Shown piece by piece: positions 52,341 through 64,000 of a stretch of 64,000 nt of DNA. The notes under the pieces were generated by a model. That model was not told the origin of the DNA and ran no database searches. It saw nothing but the letters and a program-made list of their open reading frames with translations. Position numbers and translations under genes: made by a program. Source of the DNA: Welwitschia mirabilis (Eukaryota; Gnetophyta; Gnetopsida; Welwitschiales); assembly GCA_051453625.1 (NCBI GenBank), contig JBOZIK010000001.1, positions 167,651,671 through 167,715,670 of the forward strand. Reading direction: 5' to 3'. Every line of letters begins with the position of its first letter. Within the stretch, counting starts at the first letter, position 1.

Positions 52341-53611
52341 AGCTTGCTTTGAAGGATAACTTGATAAGTCCTTTTAGTTTCCTTCCATCTTTGATGTAAT
52401 GTGCCTATCTTTGAATTAATACATAAGAGTTTTTTTTTTTAAATTGATAGTTACAAATCCCTTTGTACTAGGAATACTTAAGTAATAATGTAACTATCAA
52501 GTTTTATTGTGGTCAACCGAGTGAATTTATTAGTTAATTGATTTAAGTNNNNNNNNNNNNNNNNNNNNNNNNNNNNNNNNNNNNNNNNNNNNNNNNNNNN
52601 NNNNNNNNNNNNNNNNNNNNNNNNNNNNNNNNNNNNNNNNNNNNNNNNNNNNNNNNNNNNNNNNNNNNNNNNNNNNNNNNNNNNNNNNNNNNNNNNNNNN
52701 NNNNNNNNNNNNNNNNNNNNNNNNNNNNNNNNNNNNNNNNNNNNNNNNNNNNNNNNNNNNNNNNNNNNNNNNNNNNNNNNNNNNNNNNNNNNNNNNNNNN
52801 NNNNNNNNNNNNNNNNNNNNNNNNNNNNNNNNNNNNNNNNNNNNNNNNNNNNNNNNNNNNNNNNNNNNNNNNNNNNNNNNNNNNNNNNNNNNNNNNNNNN
52901 NNNNNNNNNNNNNNNNNNNNNNNNNNNNNNNNNNNNNNNNNNNNNNNNNNNNNNNNNNNNNNNNNNNNNNNNNNNNNNNNNNNNNNNNNNNNNNNNNNNN
53001 NNNNNNNNNNNNNNNNNNNNNNNNNNNNNNNNNNNNNNNNNNNNNNNNNNNNNNNNNNNNNNNNNNNNNNNNNNNNNNNNNNNNNNNNNNNNNNNNNNNN
53101 NNNNNNNNNNNNNNNNNNNNNNNNNNNNNNNNNNNNNNNNNNNNNNNNNNNNNNNNNNNNNNNNNNNNNNNNNNNNNNNNNNNNNNNNNNNNNNNNNNNN
53201 NNNNNNNNNNNNNNNNNNNNNNNNNNNNNNNNNNNNNNNNNNNNNNNNNNNNNNNNNNNNNNNNNNNNNNNNNNNNNNNNNNNNNNNNNNNNNNNNNNNN
53301 NNNNNNNNNNNNNNNNNNNNNNNNNNNNNNNNNNNNNNNNNNNNNNNNNNNNNNNNNNNNNNNNNNNNNNNNNNNNNNNNNNNNNNNNNNNNNNNNNNNN
53401 NNAGCTTGCTTTGAAGGATAACTTGATGAGTCCTTTTAGCTTCCTTCCATCTTTGATGTAATGTGCCTATCTTTGAATTAATACATAAGAGTTGTTTTTC
53501 TTTAAATTTATAGTTACAAATCCCTTTGTACTAGGAATACTTAAGTAATAATGTAACTATCAAGTTTTATTGTGGTCAACTGAGTGAATTTATTAGTTAA
53601 TTGATTTAAGT
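52341..53611 (+). repeat. 208-bp direct duplicate flanking an 854-N gap
   Basis: 52341-52548 and 53403-53611 are the same LTR segment (agcttgctttgaaggataac to the shared tagttaattgatttaagt) with about ten differences. They abut the gap 52549-53402 on both sides. Confidence 0.9.
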
Positions 53612-53999
53612 ATTAGTAATTTTATGGATCTTGTGCATAATAAGTTCATACTTTCCATTTTTATTAAAATGATGTAAAGGATCAGTGACTTGCGGATTCA
53701 CCAACCCTCATATGGTGAGTGAGATTATGTCACCATAACTCAAGTCATCATACTTGATACTCTGAAGTTTGTTTTAGGATAGTGCAGCATATGATCAAGT
53801 GAGGAATTGCGATGGACAAGCTTGCTTCCCACTTTTTGGAATAAAGTTTCACAATAAAATTCTAAACTCTCTTAATTTTTCCCTTTCTTTTCTTTTGTAA
53901 CTAGCAAGATAAGTAACATTTGTGTTAAATCTATAAAGCCAACCCTCATCATCCCTGTGGAAGAATGGTGCTAAGTGTTAACTAAGTTAAATCCAATTC

Positions 54000-55790
54000 A
54001 TGTACTAAAACAAATAGATAACACCATGAACTAAGTATCATATTTATATTAGAACATATGTTACTACATTAAAACTAGGAAAATAGTGTCATATTATTCT
54101 ATACATTACATATTACACTGACGTCATGTTCTAAAAAAGATACTACTCTCCTATTCATTTATTCTACTTTTCATGCTAATGTATCTTTTGAATTATTTGA
54201 TTTTACTAATTTATAGCATTTTCTAGAAAGAGTCAACAACATTATATCGAAACTAGATGAGTTCCATAATTTTAAAAAATATATGACACTATAGTTATAT
54301 ATTAATAAAGTGCCATATAATTCAAAATAAAATAAAAGGCACTTCATTCGTATGTCATCTTTTGTATAAAACTAACAAGTTTTCATCTTGAAGATGATGC
54401 TCTCCTCATACAACAGTAAGGTTTTAAATAATGACATAGTGATAGAGTATCATAAATGTAATATATAATGGCCTTGCAAAATGAGTGCCATTAAAATCAT
54501 GATAGAGTAGATATTACTATCATGAAACTACAAAAATAGTATCATAGTTTGTATAAATTATACATCAAAACTAAAGTTATGTCATTATAAAGGTTTTTTT
54601 TTCTTACTTTTACAACATGACAAGAAATATTGTTACAACTATAAGATTATAACTTTTTAAGTAATAGTATATACACAACACTATTGTTATATACGATGAT
54701 ACCACATTTGTGTGCCATATCAATCATAAGTGATGGATAACACTACAAAGTAACTAGGTATATAATGTCATCTATTGTAACATATATACAACTTTATACT
54801 TTGGAGTTCCATAATCTTTATACATTAAATGTCACAACTAACATCTTCTCATCATGAAGATGGTGCCCGAATGTGTATTCTATCTACTTCCCATGGCACG
54901 GCAAGCTGTTGTATCATATTTTAAATAATATTATGACACACTTTGTGATACTATCATCAATAGAGATAACAATATGATGTTCATTCTTATTTACTTTTCT
55001 CGCTAGTAGATCAAAAGTTTATGATGGCACTTTATATAATATGACAACATAATCATAATGCTGTTGATTGTGCATATTTGATGGAATTATAATTGAAGTG
55101 CCATGTGAAGCAGATTAATTAGAAGTCACTATAATAATATTAGGGATGTAGTGACATTATTTGTATACATTATAGGTTTTTATGATTTTACATTCTTTTG
55201 TGGTGTTACTTTTTACTATGTATGATACTATATATATATATATAATGACATTATAGTAGTGCTAGTTATTATATTATATTTAATGGCATTGTATTCAAAG
55301 CACCATTTAAAGCACAATACATTAGATGTACTTTCATGCATTTTTTTCTCTTCTTATAATGGCACAACAAGCCATTCTATTTTATTTTAAACACTATAGT
55401 GACACACTCTATGATACTATCATCACTAGAGATAACAATATGATGCTCATTCTTTTTACTTTTCTCACTAATAGATCAAACAGATTTTTTTACATTTCTG
55501 ATGAAATTATTTTTCTCTATTATGATAACATAGACTTGCTGTCATAAATTGTGCATATGTGGTAGCATCATAATCAAAGCGCTATGTGAAGCAGAGTAAT
55601 TAGATGTCACTTAAAAATATAATGACATTAAATATATAAAAGAATACATAGAATTACAACAACATATACCACCATATAGTTTAGAGGTATCATCCACTAT
55701 TTGTACTTTTAAAATGTCTATAATGAGATGGCATAAGCAAGAAACAACACATTGGAAGTGTGTAAATAAGTTGGTTTTCTTGAAAACCAA
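54000..55790 (+). repeat. CACTA-type subterminal repeat array, right part 3
   Basis: The motif family and orientation of the 45 kb array continue. Two long units are clear: tgatactatcatca...agagataacaatatgatg at 54948 and again at 55413, a 465-base period, each followed by tttacttttctc, an actaatagatc-like block and gccatgtgaagcaga or gctatgtgaagcaga. Reading frames here (55326-55547, 55611-55799) are chance. Confidence 0.6.
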
Positions 55791-58700
55791 TGATCTCATA
55801 AAGCAAATCTAAGTGTCTTCTAATTTCTATTAGAAGACCAATTAAAAGGAAATGCGATTTTTCATAAAATCGACTTTGAATGATTATCCTATCATGTCAC
55901 CTACTATAGTCCAATGAGGATAAAATCTATTGATTCATTTTCAGAAGTAACATTTATTCCAAAGAAAGGACTTCCTTTAAATCCTTGAGATGTAAGGATT
56001 TTTTATCAGAGTCTACATTACACTTGTATCTTTATCTCACTATAGTGAAATGTTAGAAATTTAGTTGCTTAGAAAATTGGGAAGAAGAAATAGAATACTC
56101 ATTAGAGTATGACTCTACAAATTCATTATGTGGTATCATATTTCTTATGTGATTCTTACTCATGTTGATGTGATGCATTTATAGCCTAAAAATAACCTTG
56201 AATAGATTACTTGTAATTTAATGCATAATATTGGTATCACATTCATGACATGATAAATTATAGCATTCCTAGTGGTATCATCTTGCTCCCTTATTTTCTC
56301 ATCTCTTGTCAAATTCATTACTTGCACATACTTAATTACAACTGAGTCATTGACATTTACTTTTTAAATTACCTAGTGAAATTGGATTTCAAACTTGTCA
56401 CAATTATATGTTCATTTGTAATCTTAAGAATCTCACCTCACTTAAATTTAATTAATTACTACTTCAATCTCAATGTATTTCACTAACTATATTAGGTTCA
56501 TTTGATTTGTGCAATATTAGTAATTTATTGGCGTTTGCAATTATATTATAAAATTTTGTTTCGAGAAATTTTTTAGAGAATATTGCTTAAGCTCTTTACA
56601 GCTTCTAAATAAAACTAAAAGATCAAATATAGAAGTAACTTATAAAAATCCAAAGAATTAAGAGTTTGTTTTCCAAAAGCATCAGCATGACATAGATAAT
56701 CAAATCAATCTGCAAAAGCTCGATAATTTCTTGATAACATTTTAATTATATGACATCAAAATTAGAATTGATCAAATCAAGGCATAAGAAGTGTCGTACT
56801 TGTAGTAAAAGAGTATATTTATGATTAATTTTATGTAGTAATCGAGATTCTAATGTTTAGTTTACCTCCTGTTTTCTTTTCCTTCTATGAGAAAAATTTC
56901 TTCACACTTCTTACTAATTTATTTTATTAGTCGCCTATAATATTTCATTCCTTTTAAATCCCTTTCTCTTTTTACTATATTCAACGTAATAAAAGAATTC
57001 CATAGGGTGAGGTAAAAGCAAAGATTAGGAAAAGGGCTTAATAACTCTTAACCTTGTTATTTATTATTATAGTATCTTTGACTATCTTGGATATCAAAAG
57101 AAATAAAGGAAAGGATAAAAAAAATGAAGGTGATAAATTAATCATGACTTTTGCAACCACTATAATGAGAAAATAAAAAAGTAATGGTTAAGGACATTAA
57201 AAATTCTAATAATATAAACTTTCACTTATGGTAAGTGAAAATGAAATTAATTATAATTCAAAAGGATGTATGGAAGATTCTAAGTGACACAATATAAAAC
57301 TCATCTAATGTTGATAAACAAGGAAAATGGGAAGAACAAGATGAAAAGGGTCCTTTATCCCATGGTAAAGACCTTGAAGATACATGACTTTATCATGTTG
57401 ATTTGAAAAAAAAAAAAAAAATTTTAAAGTTTGGAGTAATCTATGTACACTTTTTGAGTCGAAAGGAAATAATGCTAAATGTATGAATTAACATATTAAT
57501 TATGTTAAATCATTACCATAGCTTATAGCAAGGAATTGCAAGGTTGATGAAGATGATGGAAAATCATTTCTTTGAAGTTGCATTCAATCAAGATATAACT
57601 ACATTCACACTTAAGAAGGTTTCAATTTCCCTTTAAGGAATCATATCTAAACTCATCAATGAATACAAAAAAAGAAAATTGATTAATAAGAGTCCAACAC
57701 CCCTTTCTCTCATTCCCACAACCCTTAACCTCATCCCCAAACCCTCCTACAAACGACATTATCTACTCGCCTCCCCATGGTTATAAGGGTTAATAGCAAT
57801 TGGAATGGGGGTTTAGTGTCATAAGAGTAACCTGAGTTAGGAGTAATTGGGGTATATGGGGGATTAGTGTCATAAAAGGAACCTAATACATTCCATTCCA
57901 TATACACTCAAGAAATGTGAGGTTCATGCTTATCTCCTCTTCCACACAAGGCATGACAGGACTGTAAAAAAAATAATAATAATAAATGTTATTTATTAGA
58001 AAAAAATAGGGTGATCTATATAAAAATTGTTATGATTGAAAAAAAGATACTTTAGATGGAAAAATAAAGAAACAACTTCTTAAAGCTATACATGAACCAA
58101 AAAATGAAGAAATTTCATTTGCAAATGAAAAGAAAGAAATTAGAAGTTTCTAAGTTAGTTCCCAGCACTATCGCAAGATGTTTCGTGTTTGGTCTAACTT
58201 GTTCCTAGTTCATTCTCAGTTCCCCATTACTCCTAGCATTATTCTAAGTTTGCATGTTCTTTTTACGATCCACTATACTTTCTAGTGTTTTAAGTTACTT
58301 TACTATTACTAAATAAAGGCATAATCAGTATGCCCACATGATGTACCTATTAATCTTATTTTAATCTCCTATCCTATTATTGTGTGTTTGTCTTCTTCCC
58401 AATAAAACGAATACCTATTATTCATTACCCATATCCCATACATTCTTATCTCATCTTATTTTTAGTTATTTATCCCATTCCAAAATAAATGATCTATTTA
58501 ACCACCTTATTTGTATCTATTTTTAGCATTTATAGGGTTATTTAAACCCCTTTCATAATTGAATTGAAGTAAACTAATTTTAATGTCAAATATTCTTAGC
58601 TCCTTGTGTGCCCTTTTATGTTTCTGCATGCATCATTTAGCTTTTTCTAAAAACCAACAAACTTTTGATAGTTAATAAAATTTTTAATAGCAAGAAAATT

Positions 58701-59548
58701 AACGTTAACAATATTTTGGTTATAGAGATTTTAGGCATAGAGTTATAGATTGTCATATATTGAATGAAAAAAATTATTTATGAGCAAATGTAATTGTAGA
58801 ATTTAGCATAATGAATATAATAGACAAAAAATAGTGGATGCATTATTATGAACATATATTAAATTTAATTGTTTGTTTCAAATTGTTATAGAATTTAGAT
58901 ACTTCACAATGAAATATTTCAAAGTACAATAAGAAACTTGATGGCAAATAAAGGGTTGTTAATATGATGATAGCGTTAATGGCTTATTAGCCTAAATTTG
59001 ATGATTCATCTCTATTCAAAGACTTTCATATTTTATGGTTACAAGAGGAATAACAAGTGAAATTAAGAAGTATTATAAGAAATTGGTAATTATGTTACTC
59101 TTATTGTTTGTAATGTTCTTCTAATGGATATAGCACATGTTCTATGAGTTAAATGTGGAATGTTTGATAGAAATTCTCAATATGATGGTTGTATTAAGAA
59201 AATCGATTCTAGTACTATAAATAAAATAGAAAGGAGGATTAACTCATGTTTATTATAGGAAAAGTAGTATCTATTGGAAATTGAAGAGAGAGGATTTGGA
59301 TTAGCTACTTTTATTTAAGTAAAAGAACTTCTTCTTAAGGTATAAGGTATCTTAAAATTCTTTTCATGATATTTTTAATAGTGCATTATGTTAGACTTAC
59401 TTGGCAAAAGAAGTATTACCTATTCAATAGACTTTATGTTAGGGAAAACATTATCAAAAAATTTCTCTTACCAAATAAATCTTGTAGAAACAAAGAATAT
59501 AACAAGATAGATAGCAAAAAGTACTCAATAAATCTTTAATTACAGAGA
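55791..59548. other. Anonymous AT-rich DNA with a 47-bp tandem pair
   Basis: No coding similarity. Two 47-base units at 57798-57844 and 57845-57891 share aattgg, a ggg run and ttagtgtcataa. Another less AT-rich patch lies at 57690-57790. Confidence 0.5.
57798..57891 (+). repeat. 47-bp tandem duplication
   Basis: Both units run from aattgg through gggg, then ttagtgtcataa, aacct and a closing tag/taat; about 70-75 percent alike by eye. Confidence 0.75.
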
Positions 59549-60207
59549 GCTTCTAAGCTTATATAAGTCTAGTTCTTTTAACATTTAGAATGAACAATAA
59601 TGAGTTAAGCACGTGTAAATGCATAAGCAATAAACCTAGTTTGTATCAGGTATTGAATTTTATATGTTTTGCATAGACAATATATTGGATTGTTAATGTA
59701 ATTCATCTTGGTCTTTTAAATTTAACTTGAATAGTAGTTATTATAAGATTTAAATTTAAGAAGGTGAAAAATGAAAGTTTTTATTTAAAGCACTACATCG
59801 TTTGTATGAGTGGAGGACAATGCCTTTTACAATAGTAAATACACTTAGAAGTTTTATGTGTATGATGAATAAAGTTTTGAAAAGCTTATTGCCTTATATA
59901 ATTTTAGTCCTTTTGACACTCAAAACAAACAATCATGAGTTTAAGGATGTGTACATGTATCAAGAGTAAATATAATTTATACATTTTCTATGCTTTGCAT
60001 GAATGATATCTTAAATAGTTAAGTTGATTCATCTTAGTCTTGTAAAATTAACTTGAAGAGTGGTTATTGTAAAAGTTGGATTTAAAACGGGTGAAAAATG
60101 AAAAACTCTAGGTAAAGCACTAAATGGATGGAATGAATGAAGGATAATGCCTTTTAGATTATTGAATACACTTAAAAGTTTTATGTGTATGATGAATAAA
60201 ATTTTGA
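59549..60207 (+). repeat. 330-bp tandem duplication
   Basis: 59549-59880 and 59881-60207 are colinear: cttatata, an agtYctttt block, caatNatgagttta, catgtttt-like DNA, attcatcttRgtcttttaaa, aggacaatgcctttta and the closing agttttatgtgtatgatgaa. Divergence looks like 20-25 percent, so the duplication is old. No gap lies between the copies, so unlike several others this one is unlikely to be an assembly effect. Confidence 0.85.
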
Positions 60208-62039
60208 AATTTTTTTAAGGGGCATTCCATGGTTTTTTTATTTTATTGAAATTTTGGTATGGAGATAATTTGTTGAAACATATTTGATATTTTTAGCAAT
60301 TATTGCAAAATTTGTAGAAAGAAAAAATATATATGTTTAATAAAAAATCTAAGTTTTAACAAATATAAAAATCTAAGTTTTAACAAAAATTGGTATTTAT
60401 TAGAATGTTTCTATCAAAAGATGACATATAAATGGATTTAAAAAATTAATGGTAAAATTAGCTTGATAGATATATAATTTTTGTGGTTTGCTACGTTCGT
60501 GAATTTTCTAGAACTATAGCATTTATATTAAAACCAATTATTTCAAAGCGATAAATTCTTGCCATGCAAAATTTCACAAAAATCATTTCAACTAGATGTA
60601 AGTGATAATGATATTTAAAAAGTACTAGACCAGAAATGTAAACTAATTGCTTTCATTATTAAGAAGTTAAATGATCATAAATTAAACATTCTATACATGA
60701 AAAGGAAATCAAAATTTAACACAGCAGTGTATAAAGTATATTTGCATTGATGCTTTTCCCTTTGAGGCCATTTTGAAGAAGAATCTTATGCTATTTTGAA
60801 GAAGAATCTTGTGTGCTTGTGCCCTTCTATTAGTTATTACACCTCGACTCTTTAGATGTAATGTCTTTCTGTGAAGAGTTTTGAAAAATCAGAACATTAC
60901 AACAATAAAAAGCCTAAAATGACAATATGGATATCAACACCATGCTCGCAACAAAAGTCATTTTGAATTTTATATAAACATTTTAACAATTAGTTTATCT
61001 ATCCATTACCAATTTTTAGAAAATCCATTTTTTAAGTGCTTTACATTGCTCTATAATTTTAATACATTATTGAATGTCCTTTTATGAAATTTTAGATTTT
61101 AGCATTATTATTAAAATACTTTGATAGATACCATATAATTGCCAATAATACACTTATAATGATATAACTAATTTATGGCTAACTTCAAAGATTTATGGCA
61201 ATTGCTCACCAATTTGGACTCTCTTTAACATAACTATAACGTTATCATAACTACTAAATTTTCTTCTCAAGTGTTTCCCTCTACATTGGTTTTTCATTTA
61301 CCTGTAATCATTATTAAGTTTACCTAGTTACACAACCCTTAATGATGCTTGCTTTACCAACACAACCAATATATCCAAAAATATAAACCTGCTTTTCTTT
61401 CCCTCCTCTATTTTGTTAGATATTGAAAAATACAATTTAACATGTATCCAATATACAATTCTCATCAACCAGGTATCTTATTTGGATGTATTCTCATTCT
61501 TTCGTTAAGAAATTGATTTCTATATCTTCTCACGTAATTTGATCATAATAATTTTTGCTTACGTAGCTTTATCACATAAAATACTTTCAAAGCATACCGT
61601 TATCCACCTCTTCCAATCTTCTTCTATTGTTCAGTTTCTTTACTATACAAACTGAGGGTACATTGATTTGTTGTATTAAATTCTATAATCTTTATATCTT
61701 GATTATGAAAGTGACAATTTACTATAGTTTGTTCATTCTTTTGTAATTAAGATTTGTGCTCTTTGGGATAAATACTTTGCCTTCTCATATGGTTTAGGTA
61801 TCTTTTGTTATTTAATTATCATTTTGATTAAAAATTAAACACTTGCATTTAACAGTAATTCTGAAAAGGTTCATAGTATATCAAAAGGCATCAAATGAGA
61901 ATTTATGAAGAGGAATCCATGATTTCCCCACATCTGTTCTTACAAATAGTAACTGGAATTCTGTCATAAATACATCTTCCATCTAATCTCTTTTTCTGAA
62001 TCTTTCATCTAATTTTAAACCTTCCACACTTCCTGCACA
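60208..62039. other. Anonymous AT-rich DNA with a 23-bp tandem pair
   Basis: Two 23-base units lie at 60770-60815 (attttgaagaagaatctt). A smaller repeat of aaaaatctaagttttaac occurs near 60343 and 60366. No gene is recognised. Confidence 0.5.
60770..60815 (+). repeat. 23-bp tandem duplication
   Basis: attttgaagaagaatctt is repeated head to tail with 23-base spacing. Confidence 0.9.
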
Positions 62040-62413
62040 AACAATAACAGAAATGGGGAGGGAGATCCAGTTTTTCACATTCACTCCCTCCAAAACAAAG
62101 CACTGAAGATCAGTTATAGCTGATACCATCAACTCAAGGTCGCAGTCACAGCTGCAGCTGCAGATATCTCAAGCGTTTAACAGCAGTAAAAGCGACCATG
62201 GAAACATAGCCTGCATCAGCAGTTTGCCCAGAAAGTATTGCATCTCCTTTGAAGTTTGAACAGCCTTCATCTCATCCTCTTCCATAGGAAACTGAAAGAT
62301 GTGAGTGGAGCTTTAATTCTCCTGTACAGTAATCTCTCTTTTCTACCGACAAACAACTATCAGGCAATGGTTTCAATTTCCCTCTTTCAGATGCTGGAAG
62401 TTTGCATCTATCT

Positions 62414-62609
62414 AATTTGACATTAACCACAAGATTTAAGACTTAAACAGCTGACATTAAGCAAGAGACTAACTTCAAAATTTCATACTAACCACAAGAT
62501 TTGGAATGTCTACGTGAAAAAAGAACATCACATAACCAAAGCACTCTTGCAAATTTGACATCAACCACAAGATTCAATACGAGAAAATTTGACATTAACC
62601 ACAAGATTT
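62414..62609 (+). repeat. Four copies of a 24-bp motif
   Basis: aatttgacattaaccacaag followed by attt, with small changes, occurs at 62414-62437, 62479-62502, 62552-62575 and 62586-62609. Spacing is irregular (65, 73 and 34 bases). Two copies are followed by gaatgtc or gaaatgtc. Confidence 0.9.
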
Positions 62610-63510
62610 GAAATGTCATTTGGAGAGTTGTTTCAAGTTTCATCAATATCAGAGATGCCACCATTTCCCTTGAATGCTTCTATCGCCACTTCTAACTTAA
62701 CGCATGCATTTTTATCCATTTTTAATCTGAAGCAACTGTCTACAAATGTTTATATGGAAATGCTGATTCAAGGCATTGTTGCTTCTTTCTACTGTGCTTA
62801 CAAATCCCTCTGCTTTCCTTAACTCCACCACTTTTTTTGCATCAATTCTTTAGTCTTCTGGAAAGATGGCCATATAAGCAAAGCAAGACTTGAGGGTAAA
62901 AGAAAGCGCCAAATAACTTAACCTAGGCATTCTTCTCTCATGTCTGCACTTCTCTTTCCTCACCTCTCAACATCTCATCGTTACCATCAAAATGAGTGTC
63001 GATGGTTGAGAAAGAGCTCTTTTCCACTTTGTAAGGAAAGTAATGGCATGTGAGANNNNNNNNNNNNNNNNNNNNNNNNNNNNNNNNNNNNNNNNNNNNN
63101 NNNNNNNNNNNNNNNNNNNNNNNNNNNNNNNNNNNNNNNNNNNNNNNNNNNNNNNNNNNNNNNNNNNNNNNNNNNNNNNNNNNNNNNNNNNNNNNNNNNN
63201 NNNNNNNNNNNNNNNNNNNNNNNNNNNNNNNNNNNNNNNNNNNNNNNNNNNNNNNNNNNNNNNNNNNNNNNNNNNNNNNNNNNNNNNNNNNNNNNNNNNN
63301 NNNNNNNNNNNNNNNNNNNNNNAAACAATACTACTATTATTATTGGTTAGCAGATCCTTTACCGGTTTCACTCTTCCTTTGATATCTATGAAAGCAGATT
63401 CATTTGCCCCAAAAGAAAACCTCTCCCTCCATTTGCAACACCTCATCTTGCCCTGTAAACGAAATCCTTCCCCTGCTTCTGCGTTCCGTCTCTCTACGAC
63501 ATTCAGTTTC

Positions 63511-63825
63511 TTAGAAGAGACTTGCCCTTTCACACTCTAGTTCATTCATGAATCTCCGTTTGAACCACAAATCAGAGAGAAAGAGAAGGACTTCAGAAAT
63601 GCAAAGAGTACCTCGAATCTCGGTTGAAGCACAGACTGGATAAATCGCCGCGGAAGATTCGGAAACCATTCTTCCTATATCTTCATATCTGCATCTTGAA
63701 TGAGAGCTTCTCTCAGATGAATCTGCGACCGTAGCATCTCCAGATCGTCTGGGAAATTCAATTCCCAACTTTTGGCTTCTTGAGTAGTTTGCCAGGCCTT
63801 CTCTCTCCAAAACAAGGTTTCGCAT
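63511..63825 (-). CDS. Possible 104-codon frame, unidentified
   Basis: The frame starts at an ATG and is rich in Arg, Ser and Glu, unlike the hydrophobic or Lys/Asn-rich chance frames elsewhere. Just upstream on the same strand a nine-codon upstream frame ends at a TGA two bases before this ATG. A donor-like gag/gtactc lies inside it near 63610. It overlaps the plus-strand candidate first exon, so at most one is likely to be real coding DNA. No family is recognised. Confidence 0.25.
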   Translation of the reverse strand: MRNLVLEREGLANYSRSQKLGIEFPRRSGDATVADSSERSSHSRCRYEDIGRMVSESSAAIYPVCASTEIRGTLCISEVLLFLSDLWFKRRFMNELECERASLF

Positions 63826-63928
63826 ATCACCGGCGTCGGCTGTTGAAGCCTTCCATTCTTCCGTTCAAACCGAAATTGCAGTCTTCAGAGCTTCGGATTG
63901 CAGAAGAGTTGGAAGCAGATCTGGTTTG

Positions 63929-63934
63929 GTAAGT
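63929..63934 (+). promoter_or_regulatory. Candidate 5' splice site
   Basis: gtaagt after tctggtttg is a near-perfect plant donor in the GC-richer part of the window. It suggests a plus-strand transcript whose later exons lie beyond 64000. Confidence 0.4.
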
Positions 63935-64000
63935 TGCAAGCAGAAAGAGGGCTTATGTAGCAACTTCGCTGGGGCTTCTGTGGGAAGAAAGGGAATGGGA

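Larger units (their letters stand above)
51765..53985 (+). mobile_element. Solo LTR of the gypsy family, split by a gap
   Basis: It contains the LTR landmarks of the 4966 and 8467 copies in the same order and strand: gacatgtggca near 51883, caaaagctctcaaccacatc, an intact TATA box cctataaaaggacctagagc at 52231, gtcgtgatgat, gagtgagcttgctttgaagg, and after the gap catatggtgagtgagattatg and gcatatgatcaagtgagg. No internal coding region or second LTR is present, so it is a solo LTR. The start lies in or next to the 51665-51764 gap. It separates two blocks of the same repeat array, so it inserted into that array. Confidence 0.7.
62040..64000. other. Gene-like region, probable 5' part of a host gene
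   Basis: GC rises abruptly here, highest at about 62.1-62.3 and 63.35-64.0 kb, and poly-A/T runs disappear. Both strands carry open stretches. On the plus strand a strong splice-donor-like tttg/gtaagt lies at 63929 after about 60 open codons without a start, preceded by short upstream frames (one starts at 63547), as in an untranslated first exon. On the minus strand a 104-codon frame runs 63825-63511, and an acceptor-like ctttcag ends at 62292, followed by about 40 open codons in two frames. I do not recognise any protein, and strand is unresolved. A gap at 63056-63322 interrupts it. Confidence 0.5.

Noticed and set aside
62967-63540. Four overlapping frames of 110-188 codons on both strands
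   Set aside because: All pass through 267 Ns at 63056-63322, so their length is not evidence. The real flanks are described in the gene-like region instead.
1-64000. tRNA or rRNA genes and CRISPR arrays
   Set aside because: I scanned for box-B-like GGTTCNANNCC signals and regular short repeats with spacers. The only box-B-like signals belong to the SINE-like copies, and no spacer-repeat array exists.

Overview
This window looks like intergenic DNA from a seed plant nuclear genome. It is very AT-rich and CG-poor, has no operon-like gene packing, and carries decayed transposons of plant type: CACTA (En/Spm), Ty3/gypsy with a tRNA-Asp-type primer site, Ty1/copia and tRNA-like SINEs. The species cannot be named from what is visible. 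Almost every reading frame longer than 60 codons is either a chance frame or runs through assembly Ns. No intact protein-coding gene is present; recognisable proteins survive only as broken fragments.

Layout. 1-4965: anonymous AT-rich DNA with a duplicated segment around the first gap, a copia-like primer site (1340-1351, minus) and an old minus-strand LTR fragment carrying a GT/GA microsatellite (2870-3350). 4966-9451: a plus-strand Ty3/gypsy element with two LTRs of about 1 kb and gag plus aspartic-protease remnants, but no reverse transcriptase or integrase. 9452-12950: anonymous. 12951-14314: a degenerate array of about 170-bp units, read as one subterminal repeat region of a CACTA element. 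15044-20028: anonymous, with two segments duplicated across 100-N gaps. 20029-33514: a candidate CACTA-type element with matching CACT... termini, holding a nested minus-strand LTR retrotransposon (25811-32511). 33515-38840: anonymous, then a coding-like but unidentified tract (about 35.95-38.4 kb). 38842-42918 (minus): a broken CACTA Tnp2-type transposase recognisable from N-terminus to C-terminus. 43761-44113: a copia reverse-transcriptase fragment. 45010-46060, 51090-51536 and 54000-55790: repeat arrays that partly match the 12.95-14.3 kb array in inverted orientation. Three SINE copies lie at 48.6-50.5 kb, and a solo LTR (51.77-53.98 kb) splits the last array. 55.8-62.0 kb: anonymous with tandem duplications. 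62.04-64.0 kb: base composition changes sharply and the DNA looks like the 5' part of a host gene running off the right edge.

How the parts relate. The simplest reading is a nest. An old CACTA element (transposase on minus, inverted subterminal arrays near 13 kb and 45-56 kb) was invaded by a second CACTA-like element, gypsy elements, copia and SINEs, and all decayed mainly by C-to-T and G-to-A change. At least four gaps are flanked by near-identical sequence on both sides, a sign of unmerged contig ends or haplotypes, so true distances are probably shorter than shown. I found no previously undescribed biological system; the most informative items are the nested architecture, the gag-protease-only element and the decay signature.
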